This document shows, in pieces, positions 61,723 through 64,000 of a DNA stretch of 64,000 nucleotides (position 1 is its first letter; each line of letters opens with the position of its first letter). The notes beneath the pieces were generated by a model. It did not search any database, was not told the DNA's origin, and was given only the letters and a program-made list of their open reading frames with translations. The DNA is from an uncultured Methanobrevibacter sp. (GTDB taxonomy: Archaea > Methanobacteriota > Methanobacteria > Methanobacteriales > Methanobacteriaceae). The stretch spans positions 22,890-86,889 of the forward strand of contig NZ_OMWA01000020.1 of the NCBI RefSeq assembly GCF_900314615.1, given 5' to 3'. The position numbers and the translations under genes are program-made.

Positions 61723-64000
61723 ATTTAATTGTTATTTTTACTTTTTTGCTTGTTCCTTTGTAGGTTACATCGCCAGCAAATGATATTTTAGCTGTGAATT
61801 TACCTTTTTTGGTCAATTTAATGTTGAATGTTGCTTTTCCTTTAGAATTGGTTTTTGCAGTGTATATTCTTCCATTAATAAGCAATGTGACTTTTTTACC
61901 TGCTTTCAAGTAAGTTTTTCCATCAATGGATGCTCCTTTGATGGTTTTTAAAGTCACTGTGTATTTTTTGGTTTTTGCAGTTGCCTTAAATGTTTTTGCA
62001 CTTGCAGTTATTGAAGTAGTTTTCTTGTTAATGGTTATTTTTTGTACAGCCAAAGATGCATTGTAATTATCATCATCCAAGAATACAAGTACAAATGTGT
62101 AGAGGCATGCGTTTTTCAGATTAATCTGGACACTTGCATAACCGTTTGCATCAGTTGTTCTGTTTAATATTACTCCATTATAACCGATGTAGATTGTTTT
62201 GTTTGCAAGTGGGGTTCCGTTTAAATCAACCAATTGGAAAGTGAAATTTCTGCCTCTTTCGCCTTCATAGTATTCGCAAGCATATTGTGTGAAGTCTTTG
62301 GCTAAAATTTCAGTACCTCGTTTTTCAGGTTTTTTAGCAACATTAAATGTAGATGCTTGATAAGCAGAAGCGTGTTTATCATCGCCTGAGTAAATTACAA
62401 CAACATCGTGTTCACCACCAGAAACATTGCTGATAGGAACTTCAGCACTGCCGTTAACCAGTTCAATAACAGTTTCTTTTCCGTCAACAATAACAGTAAC
62501 GTTTCCTGTAGCACCAGGGATTTCAACTTTAACGGTTGCATTATCTCCTTCCTTGAGGTCTTTTGGAACGGTAATGTTTACAACAGTTTCTTCACCCTCC
62601 GCTACGCTAAATGAAATTACAGTTTCATTACCATTAAAGTCTTCATCACCGAGGTATGCTGCAACGACTGTGTAGTTTCCGACTGGAAGAACAGTAGTTA
62701 CAATAGCTTTACCGTCTTTGACTTCAGCAAATATGTCGCTACCACTTGTTGTGAATTTAACAAATCCTGTAGCATTTTCATTAACAGTAACTGTAATCAT
62801 CACGTTATTGCCATCAACAACAACATCTGCTGTGATTGGTGTATCTTTCTTTACATGTCCGAGGATTTCAACGTCTTTGGATGTAGTGTTGGTGTTGAAT
62901 ACTGAGTCTCCCATGTATGTTGCAACTACGGTGTAGTTTCCAGGTTCGATGCTTATAACATCCATGTACATTGTATATTCTTCACCGCTTTCTTTACCTA
63001 CCATATACAATTTAACCAGTCCTGTTGCGGATTCATTCACATCAACCATTACCAATGCAGCATCTTCATAAACATCAATGTTAAGATCGATATTAGTGTT
63101 TTTCTTGGTAATATCTGTTATAGTGAATGTCACAGAGGTTCTGTTCATATTGTAGTTGTTATCACCAAGGTAAGTTACATCAACAAAGTAACTGTTTGGT
63201 ACCAATACGGTTGTTAGTGTTGCGACACCATCTTGTACTTCAATATTGGTAACAGTACCACCAACAGTTAGTTTTACAAATCCTGTAGCGTTTTCATCAA
63301 CGTTCACAGTCAATGTAACTCTGTTTCCGCTCACATCAGCACGGGCAGAAATAGGAGTGTCCTTCTTAATATGGCCTACGATAGTGAAATCTTCAGAAGT
63401 AATGTTGGTATTATACCAGTCATCTCCCATATATGTTGCAACTACAGTGTAATCACCAGTTAAAAGAACATATTCAAGAACTGCTTTACCGTTAATTACA
63501 TCTGCATAGAGAGTGTATTCTTCCGGACCAGTTATCTGGAATTTGACAAGGCCGGTTGCAGTATCATCAACAGTAACAGTCATAGTCACATTGTTTTCTA
63601 CAGTATCAATATCTAATGAAATTGTAGTGTTTTCCTTAGCAGGTTCTACAAGTGTGAATTCTGCTTTGGTGGAGTTTTTATTGTAGTTTGCATCACCAAG
63701 GTAAGTTACATCTAATGCGTAGCTTCCGTAAGGCAAGGTGATTGTTAATGTAGCTTCACCATTTTCTAATGCGATATTGGATACGCTTACGCCAGATTTG
63801 ACTTCAACAAATCCTGTAGCGTTTTCATCAACTTTAACAGTTAATGTAACTCTGTTTGCATTGGTTTCAACTTCTACGTCGATTGGAGTGTCTTTCATGA
63901 GATGTCCGAGGATTTCAACGTCTTTGGATGTAGTGTTGGTGTTGAATACTGAGTCTCCCATGTATGTTGCAACTACGGTGTAGTTTCCAGGTTCGATGCT
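61721..64000 (-). CDS. Adhesin-like protein with tandem Ig-like repeats, C-terminal part (5' end outside window)
   Basis: The frame is open to the right edge, giving 759 visible residues. At least five Ig-like units of 86-90 residues stand in tandem, alternating between a KKDTPI-starting type and a K(E/K)NT-starting type. Each contains a VDENATGFVK-like strand and a VVATYMGD/VDVTYLGD closing strand. Another Ig-like region, then a Cys-containing domain (AKDFTQYACEYYEG), follow. A basic C-terminal domain ends KKVKITIK. No membrane anchor is present. It is a surface protein of the Methanobrevibacter adhesin-like type; the binding partner is unknown. Confidence 0.87.
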   Translation of the reverse strand, partial: SIEPGNYTVVATYMGDSVFNTNTTSKDVEILGHLMKDTPIDVEVETNANRVTLTVKVDENATGFVEVKSGVSVSNIALENGEATLTITLPYGSYALDVTYLGDANYNKNSTKAEFTLVEPAKENTTISLDIDTVENNVTMTVTVDDTATGLVKFQITGPEEYTLYADVINGKAVLEYVLLTGDYTVVATYMGDDWYNTNITSEDFTIVGHIKKDTPISARADVSGNRVTLTVNVDENATGFVKLTVGGTVTNIEVQDGVATLTTVLVPNSYFVDVTYLGDNNYNMNRTSVTFTITDITKKNTNIDLNIDVYEDAALVMVDVNESATGLVKLYMVGKESGEEYTMYMDVISIEPGNYTVVATYMGDSVFNTNTTSKDVEILGHVKKDTPITADVVVDGNNVMITVTVNENATGFVKFTTSGSDIFAEVKDGKAIVTTVLPVGNYTVVAAYLGDEDFNGNETVISFSVAEGEETVVNITVPKDLKEGDNATVKVEIPGATGNVTVIVDGKETVIELVNGSAEVPISNVSGGEHDVVVIYSGDDKHASAYQASTFNVAKKPEKRGTEILAKDFTQYACEYYEGERGRNFTFQLVDLNGTPLANKTIYIGYNGVILNRTTDANGYASVQINLKNACLYTFVLVFLDDDNYNASLAVQKITINKKTTSITASAKTFKATAKTKKYTVTLKTIKGASIDGKTYLKAGKKVTLLINGRIYTAKTNSKGKATFNIKLTKKGKFTAKISFAGDVTYKGTSKKVKITIK
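62597..63901 (-). repeat. Five tandem Ig-like repeat units in the adhesin
   Basis: Unit limits on the minus strand are 63901-63641, 63640-63371, 63370-63113, 63112-62855 and 62854-62597. Types alternate A-B-A-B-A by their first residues. Unit 4 is shortened before its closing strand relative to unit 2 (DVISIEPGNYT against DVINGKAVLEYVLLTGDYT). Confidence 0.8.
62855..62953 (-). repeat. Direct repeat, copy 1 (99 identical bases)
   Basis: These 99 bases are identical to 63902-64000, 1047 bases away. The left limit coincides with the end of Ig-like unit 4. The second copy runs into the window edge, so the repeat may be longer. Confidence 0.9.
63902..64000 (-). repeat. Direct repeat, copy 2 (99 identical bases, cut by window edge)
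   Basis: Identical to 62855-62953. It encodes the end of the Ig-like unit preceding unit 1, so the period is four units (349 codons). Confidence 0.9.

Noticed and set aside
62597..63901. Tandem repeats as a CRISPR array
   Set aside because: The repeats are in-frame 86-90-codon protein units without short identical repeats and unique spacers.

Overview
The window is a chromosomal segment of a methanogenic archaeon of the order Methanobacteriales, most likely a Methanobrevibacter (gut or rumen type). The evidence is the low GC content with A/T-rich intergenic DNA, F420-dependent methylene-H4MPT dehydrogenase (mtd), a methanogenesis marker 12 protein, an F430-type a,c-diamide synthase, fused Fae-Hps and Kae1-Bud32, archaeal RFC, Hef and Lsm proteins, Mur-ligase homologues of the pseudomurein type, and three large secreted adhesin-like proteins. 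The species assignment is inference; no rRNA is present.

Layout. 0-8 kb: the end of argF, two small zinc/membrane proteins, ilvBN, a beta-carbonic anhydrase, an adhesin, ilvC and marker protein 12. 8-21 kb: Lsm, a 47-aa helical protein, surE, a membrane-anchored Mrr-like protein, a Wzy-like membrane protein, cfbB, thrS, fae-hps, a zinc ribbon, a coiled-coil protein, an Isf-type flavoprotein, a flippase, a ModE-like regulator, a ferredoxin and hisB. 21-28 kb: mtd, tRNA-Val(UAC), ilvE, uppP, a second adhesin, a CobT-like enzyme and an unknown partner. 28-29.3 kb: a small AT-rich accessory patch with two winged-helix genes (one frameshifted), a DUF3467-like protein and operator-like repeats. 29.3-40 kb: kae1-bud32, rdgB, rps15, a RecJ-like protein, the aconitase-X large subunit, two Mur ligases, a PNPOx-like flavoprotein and hef. 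40-50.5 kb: the minus-strand operon hisS-hisI-PIN/ATPase/KH-TIM barrel, a RhuM-family gene, aroE plus an unknown, and the RFC operon. 50.5-64 kb: htpX with an EF-hand-like loop, trmI, an acyltransferase, an esterase, an operon of RsbW-like kinase, membrane PP2C phosphatase and 4'-phosphopantetheinyl transferase, then nadE-leuS, an NTF2-like protein and the C-terminal part of a repetitive adhesin that runs off the right edge.

How the genes fit together. Branched-chain amino-acid synthesis (ilvB, N, C, E), histidine synthesis (hisB, hisI), shikimate synthesis (aroE) and translation (thrS, hisS, leuS, rps15, tRNA-Val, trmI, kae1-bud32) are the housekeeping core. Mtd, CfbB and marker 12 serve methanogenesis; Fae-Hps serves ribulose-phosphate metabolism; AcnX serves isoprenoid synthesis. 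UppP, the flippase, the two Mur ligases and the acyltransferase are plausibly cell-envelope genes. The most unusual items are the partner-switching/PPTase operon, an apparent AUU start for nadE, the operator-like repeats before the winged-helix gene at 28242 and before the PNPOx gene at 37910, the calcium-binding-like loop in HtpX, the segmental duplication in the last adhesin, and a repeated design of perfect hairpin plus U-tract that spans stop codons at many gene ends. No CRISPR array, insertion sequence or rRNA was seen.
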